A stretch of DNA of 64,000 nucleotides from Pseudonocardia sp. DSM 110487 (GTDB lineage: Bacteria; Actinomycetota; Actinomycetes; Mycobacteriales; Pseudonocardiaceae), in the NCBI RefSeq assembly GCF_019468565.1, contig NZ_CP080521.1, forward strand, positions 6,758,001-6,822,000, written 5' to 3'. Positions 38,792-45,909 of the stretch are shown in pieces. The first letter of the stretch is position 1; each line of letters starts with the position of its first letter. The notes under the pieces are model-generated. The model was given only the letters and a program-made list of their open reading frames with translations, ran no database searches and was not told where the DNA came from. The position numbers were made by a program, and so were the translations under genes.

Positions 38792-39598
38792 TCAGGCGGT
38801 GCCGGACTGCTGCTGCTTGTTGAGCTGGGTGGGGGCAGCGGCCTGGTCGCCCGCGGTGACCTCGCCGGCAACGGGCGTGCCGTGCAGGGAGGCGCGGATC
38901 TGCTCCAGGCGGCTCGCGCCGGCCATGTCCACCGTGGACTGCTGGACCTCCAGCATGCGGCCCTGCACCGAGTTGGCCGCCAGGTCGGCCTGGCCGAGTG
39001 CGTTGGCGTAGCGGCGCTCGATCTTGTCGCGGACCTCCTCCAGCGACGGGGTGTTGCCCGGCGCCGCGAGCTCGGTCATCTGCCGCAGCGAGGCGGCGGC
39101 CTGCTCCTGCATCTTGGCCTGCTCCAGCTGGCTGAGCAGCTTGGTGCGCTCGGCGATCTTCTGTTGCAGCAGCATCGAGTTGCGCTCGACGGCCTGCTTG
39201 GCCTGCGCGGCGGCCTGGATGGACTGGTCGTGCAGCGTCTTGAGGTCCTCCACGGACTGCTCCGAGGTGACCAGCTGCGTGGCGAACGCCTGTGCGGCCT
39301 GCTCACGCTGCTGGGCGGTGGTCTCGTCGCCCGCGGCGCGGGCCTGGTCGGCGAGCACGAGCGCCTGCCGCGCGGAGGCCTGCAGCTTCTCGATCTCGCC
39401 GAGCTGCCGGTTCAGCTTCATCTCCAGCTGACGCTGGTTGCCGATCACTGCCGCCGCCTGCTGGGACAGCGCCTGGTGCTGACGCTGGGCCTCCTCGATG
39501 GCCTGCTGGATCTGGATCTTCGGGTCGGCGTACTCGTCGACCTTGGACGAGAACAGCGCCATCAGGTACTTCCAGGCCTTCGTGAAACCGTTGGCCAT
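38792..39598 (-). CDS. pspA: PspA/IM30 family envelope-stress protein
   Basis: 268 residues, almost entirely coiled coil after residue 25 (QIQQAIEEAQRQHQALSQQAAAVIGNQ; QLEMKLNRQLGEIEKL). It starts MANGFTKAWKYLMALFSSKVDE, the amphipathic membrane-binding helix. It oligomerises on stressed membranes. The C-terminal 30 residues (GTPVAGEVTAGDQAAAPTQ) are disordered. The ATG at 39598 has GGAGGG about 10 bp upstream. Homologue of Rv2744c and, as in mycobacteria, directly downstream of clgR, which controls it there. Confidence 0.93.
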   Translation of the reverse strand: MANGFTKAWKYLMALFSSKVDEYADPKIQIQQAIEEAQRQHQALSQQAAAVIGNQRQLEMKLNRQLGEIEKLQASARQALVLADQARAAGDETTAQQREQAAQAFATQLVTSEQSVEDLKTLHDQSIQAAAQAKQAVERNSMLLQQKIAERTKLLSQLEQAKMQEQAAASLRQMTELAAPGNTPSLEEVRDKIERRYANALGQADLAANSVQGRMLEVQQSTVDMAGASRLEQIRASLHGTPVAGEVTAGDQAAAPTQLNKQQQSGTA

Positions 39599-39826
39599 CT
39601 GCTCCGCCCTCCGAGTGCGGCGCGCTCGCCGCTGCCTGTCCGTCGTTCCGGCCACCCGACCTGCCTGCCGGATGCGCTGGGCCCCATCGTGGCACCGGAT
39701 CGGCCCGGCTTCCACTGATCGGCGACGATATCGGGGATCATCCGGAGGTCGCCGTCGGGGCGACCCGGACCTCAGGCTACCGGGCGGAGCCGGAATACGA
39801 GGGCGTCCGACACTCGGCAGACACAG

Positions 39827-39859
39827 TTCGGGCGCCCGCTTGTGAAGCGGGCGCCCGAA
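39827..39859 (-). terminator. Perfect hairpin after clgR
   Basis: TTCGGGCGCCCGCTT (39827-39841) and AAGCGGGCGCCCGAA (39845-39859) form a perfect 15-bp stem with a GTG loop, 19 bp past the clgR stop. It would end or attenuate clgR transcription ahead of pspA. No T-run follows. Confidence 0.72.
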
Positions 39860-39877
39860 TGGAGCAGGTGGGAACTC

Positions 39878-40312
39878 TCAGGCGGCGCGAACCGACGCCA
39901 GCGCAACGGGCTGCGGAGCGACCGGCTGCGGAGCGGCGGGGCGCGGCGCCACCGGGGCGACGGGAGCGACCGGCGCGGCGGGGGTGAACGGACCCTCGTC
40001 GGCGGCGGTGGCCAGGCGCAGGTCCATGTGGCGCAGCCCGATCGGGCGGCGCAGCCGGGTGGCCTCGGCCGCCACGGCCTCGGCGGCGATGGCCTCTGCG
40101 GCCTCGGCGAGCAGGTCGCTGAGGGCGATCTCGAGGGCATCGCAGATCGCGGCGAGCAGCTCGCTCGACGGTTCCTTGCGACCGCGCTCGACCTCGGAGA
40201 GGTAGCCGAGGCTCACCCGCGCGCGCCGCGACACGTCCCGCAGCGTGCGTCTGCGTGCCGTGCGCACGCGCCGCAGGCTGCCGCCGATCGCCTCTCTCAT
40301 CAGCACCGCCAT
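39878..40312 (-). CDS. clgR: XRE-family regulator ClgR
   Basis: 144 residues. The helix-turn-helix is at about 12-70 (MREAIGGSLRRVRTARRRTLRDVSRRARVSLGYLSEVERGRKEPSSELL), matching ClgR closely. ClgR activates clp protease and, in mycobacteria, pspA genes. The C-terminus is variable and proline/alanine/valine-rich (APVAPVAPVAPRPAAPQP), longer than usual. The ATG at 40312 has GAGGAGGG upstream. A ClgR-type dyad lies about 100 bp upstream (40414-40430), pointing to autoregulation. Confidence 0.92.
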   Translation of the reverse strand: MAVLMREAIGGSLRRVRTARRRTLRDVSRRARVSLGYLSEVERGRKEPSSELLAAICDALEIALSDLLAEAAEAIAAEAVAAEATRLRRPIGLRHMDLRLATAADEGPFTPAAPVAPVAPVAPRPAAPQPVAPQPVALASVRAA

Positions 40313-40413
40313 GCGACCCTCCTCGTCGTCCGCCGGGAGCGGCCGCCCGATCCCGGTGAGATCACCGTACCGACTTCCGGCCCGCCGCGTCGCCGTGCTC
40401 GCGGGCGCGGCGC

Positions 40414-40430
40414 GTCCGCCCACGGCGAAC
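40414..40430 (-). promoter_or_regulatory. ClgR-type operator upstream of clgR
   Basis: Read on the minus strand, GTTCGC-CGTGG-GCGGAC matches the ClgR pattern GTTCGC-N5-GCGNAC at every conserved position. It lies about 100 bp upstream of the clgR start, immediately before pgsA ends. Autoactivation is the expected role. Confidence 0.6.
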
Positions 40431-40436
40431 ACGCGC

Positions 40437-41036
40437 TCAACCAGCGGCCGTCGCCGCGGCCCGCAGCCGCAACGCCCGCAGCACGTAGTCCACCCCGGTA
40501 CCGACGGTGAGCGCGATCGCGAGACCGAGAACGGCCCATCGCAGGACCGCGACGACGCTCGCGGCGCCGAGCAGCTCGGGCAGCGGGAGCAGGAACAGCC
40601 CGATCGCGATGGCCTGGCACAGCGTCTTGGCCTTGCCACCGCGGCTGGCCGGGATGATGCCGTGGCGCAGCACCCAGAACCGCAACGCCGTGATGCCCAG
40701 TTCCCGGCCCATGATCACGATCGTGACCCACCACGGCACCTGCGCCAGCACGGACAAGCCGATGAGCGCGGAGCCGGTGAGCGCCTTGTCGGCGATCGGG
40801 TCGGCGATGGTGCCGAACGCGGTGACGAGGCCGCGGCTGCGCGCGAGCTCGCCGTCGAACCGGTCGGTGATCGCGGCGAGCACGAAGACGCCGGTGGCGG
40901 CCAGTCGCCAGCCGACGTCGATGCCGTCCTCGGTGAAGAGGACGACGAGGAAGACCGGTACCAGCAGCAGCCGGACACCCGTCAGGACGTTCGCGATGTT
41001 CAGCAGCGGCGGGGGACTCGCCGGTGCAGAACTCAC
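40437..41036 (-). CDS. pgsA: CDP-alcohol phosphatidyltransferase (PgsA-like)
   Basis: 199 residues, about six membrane helices. The CDP-alcohol motif D-x2-D-G-x2-A-R-x8-G-x3-D-x3-D is present as TDRFDGELARSRGLVTAFGTIADPIADK. It makes phosphatidylglycerophosphate from CDP-diacylglycerol and glycerol-3-phosphate. Equivalent to mycobacterial pgsA3, next to clgR. Its start overlaps the rimO stop by 4 bp, so the two are coupled. Confidence 0.93.
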   Translation of the reverse strand: MSSAPASPPPLLNIANVLTGVRLLLVPVFLVVLFTEDGIDVGWRLAATGVFVLAAITDRFDGELARSRGLVTAFGTIADPIADKALTGSALIGLSVLAQVPWWVTIVIMGRELGITALRFWVLRHGIIPASRGGKAKTLCQAIAIGLFLLPLPELLGAASVVAVLRWAVLGLAIALTVGTGVDYVLRALRLRAAATAAG

Positions 41037-42505
41037 CCCGACCCCCTCGCCCCCGCGGCAGCGAGCTCGCTGCGCGCAAGACGCTCACGCGGGGACACGA
41101 GCAGGTCGGTGCCCTCCGTGCCGACGACGACGGCGCGCACCAGCTCACCCACCTCGAGGCCGGATCCGCGCTCGAGCACGCACTCGCCGTCGACCTCGGG
41201 GGCCTGGTGGTCAGCGCGGCCCGTGCACTCGAAGTCCTCGTCCTCCTCGGCCTCGACGAGCACCGTGACCTCGGTGCCGACGCGGTCCTCGGCGCGCTGG
41301 GCCATCAGCTCCTCGACGAGCGATGTGATGTACCCGACACGGCGCGCGATCTCCTCCGGCGGCAGCTTGCCGTCGTAGCCGGCGGCCTCGGTGCCGTCCT
41401 CGTCGGAGTATCCGAACACGCCCACGGCGTCGAGCCGCGCTCCGACGAGGAACGCCTCCAGCTCGGCGAGATCCTCCTCGGTCTCCCCCGGGAAGCCGAC
41501 GATGACGTTGCTGCGGATCCCGGCCTCCGGCGCGAGCGCGCGTACCCGCTCGCAGAGACCGAGGAAGTCCTCCCGCCCACCGAACCGCCGCATCCGGCGC
41601 AATACCGAGGGGCTCGCGTGCTGGAACGACAGGTCGAAGTACGGGGCGACGCCCGGCGTGGTGGCGATGACCTCGAGTAGGTCAGGGCGCAGCTCTGCCG
41701 GCTGCAGGTACGACACCCGCACCCGGTCGATCCCTGGCACGTGGGTGAGCCGCGGCAACAGCCGCGCGAGCGCGGTCGTTCCGCCGGGCAGGTCCTTGCC
41801 GTAGGACGTGGAGTTCTCGCTGACGAGCACCAGCTCGCGCACGCCGTGCATGCCCAGCCACGCCGCCTCGGCCACGACGTCGTCCGGCGCGCGCGAGACG
41901 AACGCCCCGCGGAACGACGGGATGGCGCAGAACGCACAGCGGCGGTCGCAGCCGGAGGCGAGCTTGAGCGGGGCGACGGGGGCGTCCGACAGCCGGGTGC
42001 GCGCGAGGTTCGGCACCCAGGCGTGGCCGGGGACGGCGACGTCGCCCGCCGCGGCTGGGCGTTCGACCGGGGAGATCGGCAGCAGCGTGCGCCTATCGAC
42101 CGGGACGTGCGGGGCGGGTGCGTGGCCGCCGAGCACGTCACCGAGCCGCTCGGCCAGCTCCGGGTAGGCGTCGAACCCGAGCACGGCGTCGGCCTCGGGC
42201 AGGCTCTCGGCCAGTTCGGCGCCGTAGCGCTCCGCGAGGCAGCCGACGGCCACGACCTTCGCCCCACGAGGGGCGGCCGCGTCGGACGCCGCGAGCAGGG
42301 TGTCGATCGAGTCCTTCTTGGCCTGCTCGACGAACCCGCAGGTGTTCACGACGATGACGTCGGCGGTGCCGGAGTCGGCGTCCACCAGCTCCCACCCGCT
42401 GCCGGTGAGCCGGCCTGCGAGCTCCTCCGAGTCGACCTCGTTGCGAGCACAGCCGAGGGTGAGCAGGGCGGCACGCCGCGGAGCGTCGGGTTGGGGCACG
42501 GACAC
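41033..42505 (-). CDS. rimO: Ribosomal protein S12 methylthiotransferase RimO
   Basis: 490 residues. The N-terminal UPF0004 domain has three cluster cysteines (19, 56, 89). The radical SAM motif CDRRCAFC gives Cys186, Cys190 and Cys193. The C-terminal TRAM domain ends the protein. It methylthiolates an aspartate of ribosomal protein S12. TLGCARNEVDSEELAGRL and ASGCDRRCAFCAIPSFRG separate RimO from MiaB. GTG start at 42505. First gene of a rimO-pgsA unit. Confidence 0.95.
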   Translation of the reverse strand: MSVPQPDAPRRAALLTLGCARNEVDSEELAGRLTGSGWELVDADSGTADVIVVNTCGFVEQAKKDSIDTLLAASDAAAPRGAKVVAVGCLAERYGAELAESLPEADAVLGFDAYPELAERLGDVLGGHAPAPHVPVDRRTLLPISPVERPAAAGDVAVPGHAWVPNLARTRLSDAPVAPLKLASGCDRRCAFCAIPSFRGAFVSRAPDDVVAEAAWLGMHGVRELVLVSENSTSYGKDLPGGTTALARLLPRLTHVPGIDRVRVSYLQPAELRPDLLEVIATTPGVAPYFDLSFQHASPSVLRRMRRFGGREDFLGLCERVRALAPEAGIRSNVIVGFPGETEEDLAELEAFLVGARLDAVGVFGYSDEDGTEAAGYDGKLPPEEIARRVGYITSLVEELMAQRAEDRVGTEVTVLVEAEEDEDFECTGRADHQAPEVDGECVLERGSGLEVGELVRAVVVGTEGTDLLVSPRERLARSELAAAGARGSG

Positions 42506-42541
42506 CAGGGTATCTGCCGCGGTTCTCTAGTCTGACGGCTC

Positions 42542-43039
42542 GTGGCGACACCACTCGTGCGGCGGGCACGCACCGCCGACGTCCGGACCATCAAACAGCT
42601 CGTGGACTCCTACGCCGGACGAGTGCTGCTCGCCAAGGAGATGATCACTCTCTACGAGGCCGTCCCTGAGTTCCTGGTGGCGGAGCTCGACGGCGAGGTG
42701 GTCGGCTGCGGCGCGCTGCACGTGCTGTGGGAGGACCTCGGCGAGATCCGCACGGTCGCCGTGCACCCGCGCGTGCTCGGGCACGGCGTGGGGCACGCCA
42801 TCGTCGGCAAGTTGATCGAAGGCGCGCGCGAGCTTGGCCTGCAGCGCCTGTTCGTGCTGACGTTCGAGAAGCACTTCTTCTCGCGCCACGGGTTCGAGGA
42901 GATAGACGGCACGCCCGTCGAGCCGGACGTGTTCGCCGCGATGCTGCGCTCCTACGACGCCGGTGTGGCGGAGTTCCTCGACCTCGCCCACGTCAAGCCG
43001 AACACCCTCGGCAACGTCCGGATGCTGCTCCACTTGTAG
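42542..43039 (+). CDS. argA: Amino-acid N-acetyltransferase (N-acetylglutamate synthase, Rv2747-like)
   Basis: 165 residues, single GNAT domain without the kinase-like domain of E. coli ArgA. RTADVRTIKQLVDSYAGRVLLAKEMITLYE at the start and IRTVAVHPRVLGHGVGHAIVGKLIE (acetyl-CoA loop) match the short mycobacterial ArgA. It acetylates glutamate, the first step of arginine synthesis. GTG start at 42542. It stands divergent from rimO, in the same place relative to pgsA and ftsK as in Mycobacterium. Confidence 0.9.
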   Translation: MATPLVRRARTADVRTIKQLVDSYAGRVLLAKEMITLYEAVPEFLVAELDGEVVGCGALHVLWEDLGEIRTVAVHPRVLGHGVGHAIVGKLIEGARELGLQRLFVLTFEKHFFSRHGFEEIDGTPVEPDVFAAMLRSYDAGVAEFLDLAHVKPNTLGNVRMLLHL

Positions 43040-43052
43040 GTAATCTCGGGGG

Positions 43053-43883
43053 ATGACCGCCTCCGTCGTCGAGGGCGCGTTCCGCACCTGCGGGCGCGCG
43101 CCGGCGGCGTGGCTGCGCCCGTACGTCAGCGCGTACACCGGCTACCGGCAGGAACCGACCCCGCCCTCGGTCCACCAGGGCGTGGCGTCGGCCCATCTCA
43201 CCTTCCTGTTCTGCCTCGACGGCCGCGTCGAGATGCTCAGCAACGCCGATCCGAGCAAGCCACCGGGCAGCTTCGCCGCCGCCGTCGGCGGCCTGCACGA
43301 CGGCCCGGCCCGGATCGCACAGGGCGCTCCGCAGACGGGCCTGCAGCTGCGGCTCACATGGCGCGGCGCCCGTGCGCTGCTCGGTGTGCCGGCAGGGACC
43401 CTGGCCGGTGACACCGTCGATCTCCGCGACCTGCTCTCCGGCCGCGCCACCGCGCTGCTGGACCGGCTCGCATCCGCCGACGGCTGGACGGAACGGTTCG
43501 ACCTGCTCGACGCCGAGCTTTCCCGAATCCTGCGGCGCGGGCGCGGCGAGAGCGGCGTGCTGCCGGAGGTCGGCTACGCGTGGGACCGGCTGGCCGAGAC
43601 CGGCGGCAACCTCCGCATCGAGGAGCTGGCGCGCGAGGTCGGGTGGAGCAGGCGGTATCTCGCCGACAAGTTCCGCGCCGAGACCGGGCTCGCCCCGAAG
43701 GCCGCCGCCCGCGTGATCCGCTTCGAGGGCGCGTGCGACCGGCTGCTGGCGCCGCGCCGTCCCGCTCTCGCGGACGTGGCAGCCGAAGCGGGCTACGTCG
43801 ACCAGGCCCACCTCGCCCGCGACTTCCGCGACCTGGCCGGCCTCCCCGCTACCGCATGGCTCGCGGAGCGGACCGGCCGCTGA
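43053..43883 (+). CDS. AraC-family transcriptional regulator
   Basis: 276 residues. An N-terminal cupin-like sensing region is followed by the double helix-turn-helix at about 185-270 (LRIEELAREVGWSRRYLADKFRAETG and PALADVAAEAGYVDQAHLARDFRD). The target is unknown. It starts 13 bp after argA. Its last 35 bp overlap the convergent SDR gene. Confidence 0.92.
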   Translation: MTASVVEGAFRTCGRAPAAWLRPYVSAYTGYRQEPTPPSVHQGVASAHLTFLFCLDGRVEMLSNADPSKPPGSFAAAVGGLHDGPARIAQGAPQTGLQLRLTWRGARALLGVPAGTLAGDTVDLRDLLSGRATALLDRLASADGWTERFDLLDAELSRILRRGRGESGVLPEVGYAWDRLAETGGNLRIEELAREVGWSRRYLADKFRAETGLAPKAAARVIRFEGACDRLLAPRRPALADVAAEAGYVDQAHLARDFRDLAGLPATAWLAERTGR

Positions 43884-44733
43884 GCCGCTCGCACAGCGCC
43901 CAGACCACGTCACGGTTGCGCTCGTCGCGCGCACACGCCGGCCACGGGGCGGGCCGCCCACGGGTGTCGAAGTACGTGCCGCTCACGCCGGTCAAGCTGG
44001 GATCGGAGGCCAGCCGGACGCTCGATCGCGAGGCCTTCGCCACCGCATCGCCGCCGTAGACGATCGGCAGCACGAGCTTGAGCAGGGGAACGAGCGGCCG
44101 GGCCGCCAGTGGAAACGTCCGGGCCGACAGACCCCGGTTCATGTCGGTGTACGCATGTCCCGGATAGGCGACGTTGATCGTCACGTCGCCTGCGGGGCAC
44201 CGCGTCGCGAACTCGTAGCTCATCGCCATCAACGCGCGCTTGGTCTGGTTGATGAACCACGGATAGCGCCGCTCCCCCTGGAGGTTGTCGAGGTCGAGCC
44301 GGCCTCGGGGGATCGCGCCGGTGAGATTGACGGCCCGGCCGGGCGCCGCGGCGCGCAACACCGGCAGCAGCAGGTGGGTGAGCAGGAACGGCGCGAGGAC
44401 GTTGGCGGCGAACATCGCCTCCACCCCGTCCTCGGTGAGCTCCCGGCGCTCCCGGACGATCGCCGCGTTGTTGACCAGCACGTCCAGCCGGCCGTACCGC
44501 TCACCCACCTCGGCCGCGAGCCGGTGCAGGTCGGCCTGGCGCGAGACGTCGGCGGTGAGCGCGTCGACGGCGCCGTTGCCGGTGTCCAGCCGCATCTCCT
44601 CCGCCGCGGCCGCGGCGCGCTGCGGGTCGCGGCCCACGAGGACGACGTGTGCGCCGAGGCGCGCGAGCCCGCGCGCCGTCTCCTTGCCGATCCCGCCGGT
44701 GCTCCCGGTGATCAGCGCGATGCGGTCCTGCAT
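43849..44733 (-). CDS. SDR-family protein lacking the usual catalytic tyrosine
   Basis: 294 residues, related to retinol-dehydrogenase-type SDRs. TGSTGGIG and NNAA are intact. At the active site the usual Ser is in NLTGAIP (Thr-Gly), and where Tyr-x3-Lys is expected the sequence reads INQTK, so the tyrosine is replaced by isoleucine. The lysine and the following helix are kept. It may bind NAD(P) without catalysing normal carbonyl reduction. Divergent from a TetR gene across a clear dyad. Confidence 0.88.
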   Translation of the reverse strand: MQDRIALITGSTGGIGKETARGLARLGAHVVLVGRDPQRAAAAAEEMRLDTGNGAVDALTADVSRQADLHRLAAEVGERYGRLDVLVNNAAIVRERRELTEDGVEAMFAANVLAPFLLTHLLLPVLRAAAPGRAVNLTGAIPRGRLDLDNLQGERRYPWFINQTKRALMAMSYEFATRCPAGDVTINVAYPGHAYTDMNRGLSARTFPLAARPLVPLLKLVLPIVYGGDAVAKASRSSVRLASDPSLTGVSGTYFDTRGRPAPWPACARDERNRDVVWALCERLSGRSAPRAMR

Positions 44734-44766
44734 GTCTCCTCCTCGGTTCGAGCAGGGGTCAGCTTA

Positions 44767-44781
44767 CGTCACTTGGTGACG
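44767..44781. promoter_or_regulatory. Candidate TetR operator between SDR and TetR genes
   Basis: CGTCAC (44767-44772) and GTGACG (44776-44781) form a perfect 6-bp dyad with a TTG spacer, 34-48 bp from either gene start. Placed to control both divergent genes. Confidence 0.6.
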
Positions 44782-44817
44782 AGTTAGGCAGCAGCTGTCG
44801 AGAAGTAGACTTGGGTG

Positions 44818-45399
44818 ATGGCCGACACGCTGCGGGAACGCACCCGGAGGGCCGTCCGGGCCGAGATCGCGGAGGCGGCCGTCGCGCTCTTCGCCGAGCG
44901 CGGGTTCGACGAGACCACCGTCGAGGACATCGCCAGAGCGGTCGGGATGACCAAGCGCAGCTTCTTCCGCTACTTCCCGACGAAGGAGGACGCCGTGTTC
45001 GCCGGGACCGAGGTCCTGGTGGAGCAGGTGGTCGCAGACCTCGAGGCGCGACCGGCGGGCGAGGACCCGTGGGCGTGCCTGCACCAGGTGCTGCGTCGCT
45101 GGCAGGAACGGATCCACTCCTCCGCCGCGGAGCTGGCAGGCGAGCGGCTCATCGCGTCGACGCCCGCCCTGCGCGCGCGGCTGCACCAGAAGCGCGAGCT
45201 CTGGCGGCAGGCGGCCCGCGGCGTGCTCGTGTCACGCGGCAGGCTCGACGACTTCTCCGCCGACCTCCTCACGAACGCGGCGACCGCCGTGCTCGACAGC
45301 GTCGAGCGCGAGTGGGTGCGCACCGACGGACGTGCCGACCGAGCGGAGCTGCTGGATCGCGGGTTCGCCGTGCTGCGTCCCGCGCTCGCTGGCGGTTGA
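44818..45399 (+). CDS. TetR-family transcriptional regulator
   Basis: 193 residues. The helix-turn-helix is at about 10-57 (IAEAAVALFAERGFDETTVEDIARAVGMTKRSFFRYFPTKEDAVF). The C-terminal half resembles TetR_C_17-like ligand domains. The ATG at 44818 is used; GTG at 44815 is also possible. It probably represses itself and the divergent SDR gene. Confidence 0.93.
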   Translation: MADTLRERTRRAVRAEIAEAAVALFAERGFDETTVEDIARAVGMTKRSFFRYFPTKEDAVFAGTEVLVEQVVADLEARPAGEDPWACLHQVLRRWQERIHSSAAELAGERLIASTPALRARLHQKRELWRQAARGVLVSRGRLDDFSADLLTNAATAVLDSVEREWVRTDGRADRAELLDRGFAVLRPALAGG

Positions 45400-45405
45400 C
45401 GCCCC

Positions 45406-45909
45406 TCAGTCGGGCTCGAGCTCCAACCGGAAGCACACGCGATCCTGCCCGGGGCCGTCGTAGTCGCTGTGCACGGAGACGCCGTCGACCTCCTGGTCGC
45501 CGGGCTCCACGGCGAAGCCCATCGCACGGTGGAACGCGATGGATCCCGTGTTCGACGGCGAGGTGGTCGCCCGGACCGTCCGCCTGCCGACCTTCGCCGC
45601 CTGCGCGAAGAACGCGGTGTAGAGGCTGCGCGCCGCGCCGGTCCCGCGCAGCTGGGGGTCGACGCCGACGAAGTGGATGTACGCCTCGTCCGCGGCGTCG
45701 GCGGAGTGGAAGCCCACGAGGAAGGCCCTGACCCCGGTGTCGTCCTCGACCACGAGGCTGGTCGTAGCGAAGTGCTGCAGGAACAGCCTCGGCAGGAGCA
45801 GCGAGAGTTCCCGCGCCTGCTCAGGGGTGCGCGAATCGGCCCACCAGCTCTGCACGCGCTCCACAATCGCCCGGTGGTCCTCGGCGCGTGCCTGCCGCAT
45901 GCCGCTCAC
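45406..45909 (-). CDS. GNAT family N-acetyltransferase
   Basis: 167 residues, one GNAT domain. IHFVGVDPQLRGTGAARSLYTAFF carries the acetyl-CoA loop (LRGTGAA); NTGSIAFHRAMGFAVE is the C-terminal motif. The substrate is unknown. The GTG at 45909 overlaps the ftsK stop (GTGA), so it is translated behind ftsK. Confidence 0.9.
   Translation of the reverse strand: MSGMRQARAEDHRAIVERVQSWWADSRTPEQARELSLLLPRLFLQHFATTSLVVEDDTGVRAFLVGFHSADAADEAYIHFVGVDPQLRGTGAARSLYTAFFAQAAKVGRRTVRATTSPSNTGSIAFHRAMGFAVEPGDQEVDGVSVHSDYDGPGQDRVCFRLELEPD

Noticed and set aside
39747..39765. GGTCGCC-N5-GGCGACC hairpin upstream of pspA
   Set aside because: Seven-bp stem in very GC-rich sequence; such hairpins are common by chance here, and its position does not suit a terminator or a known operator.
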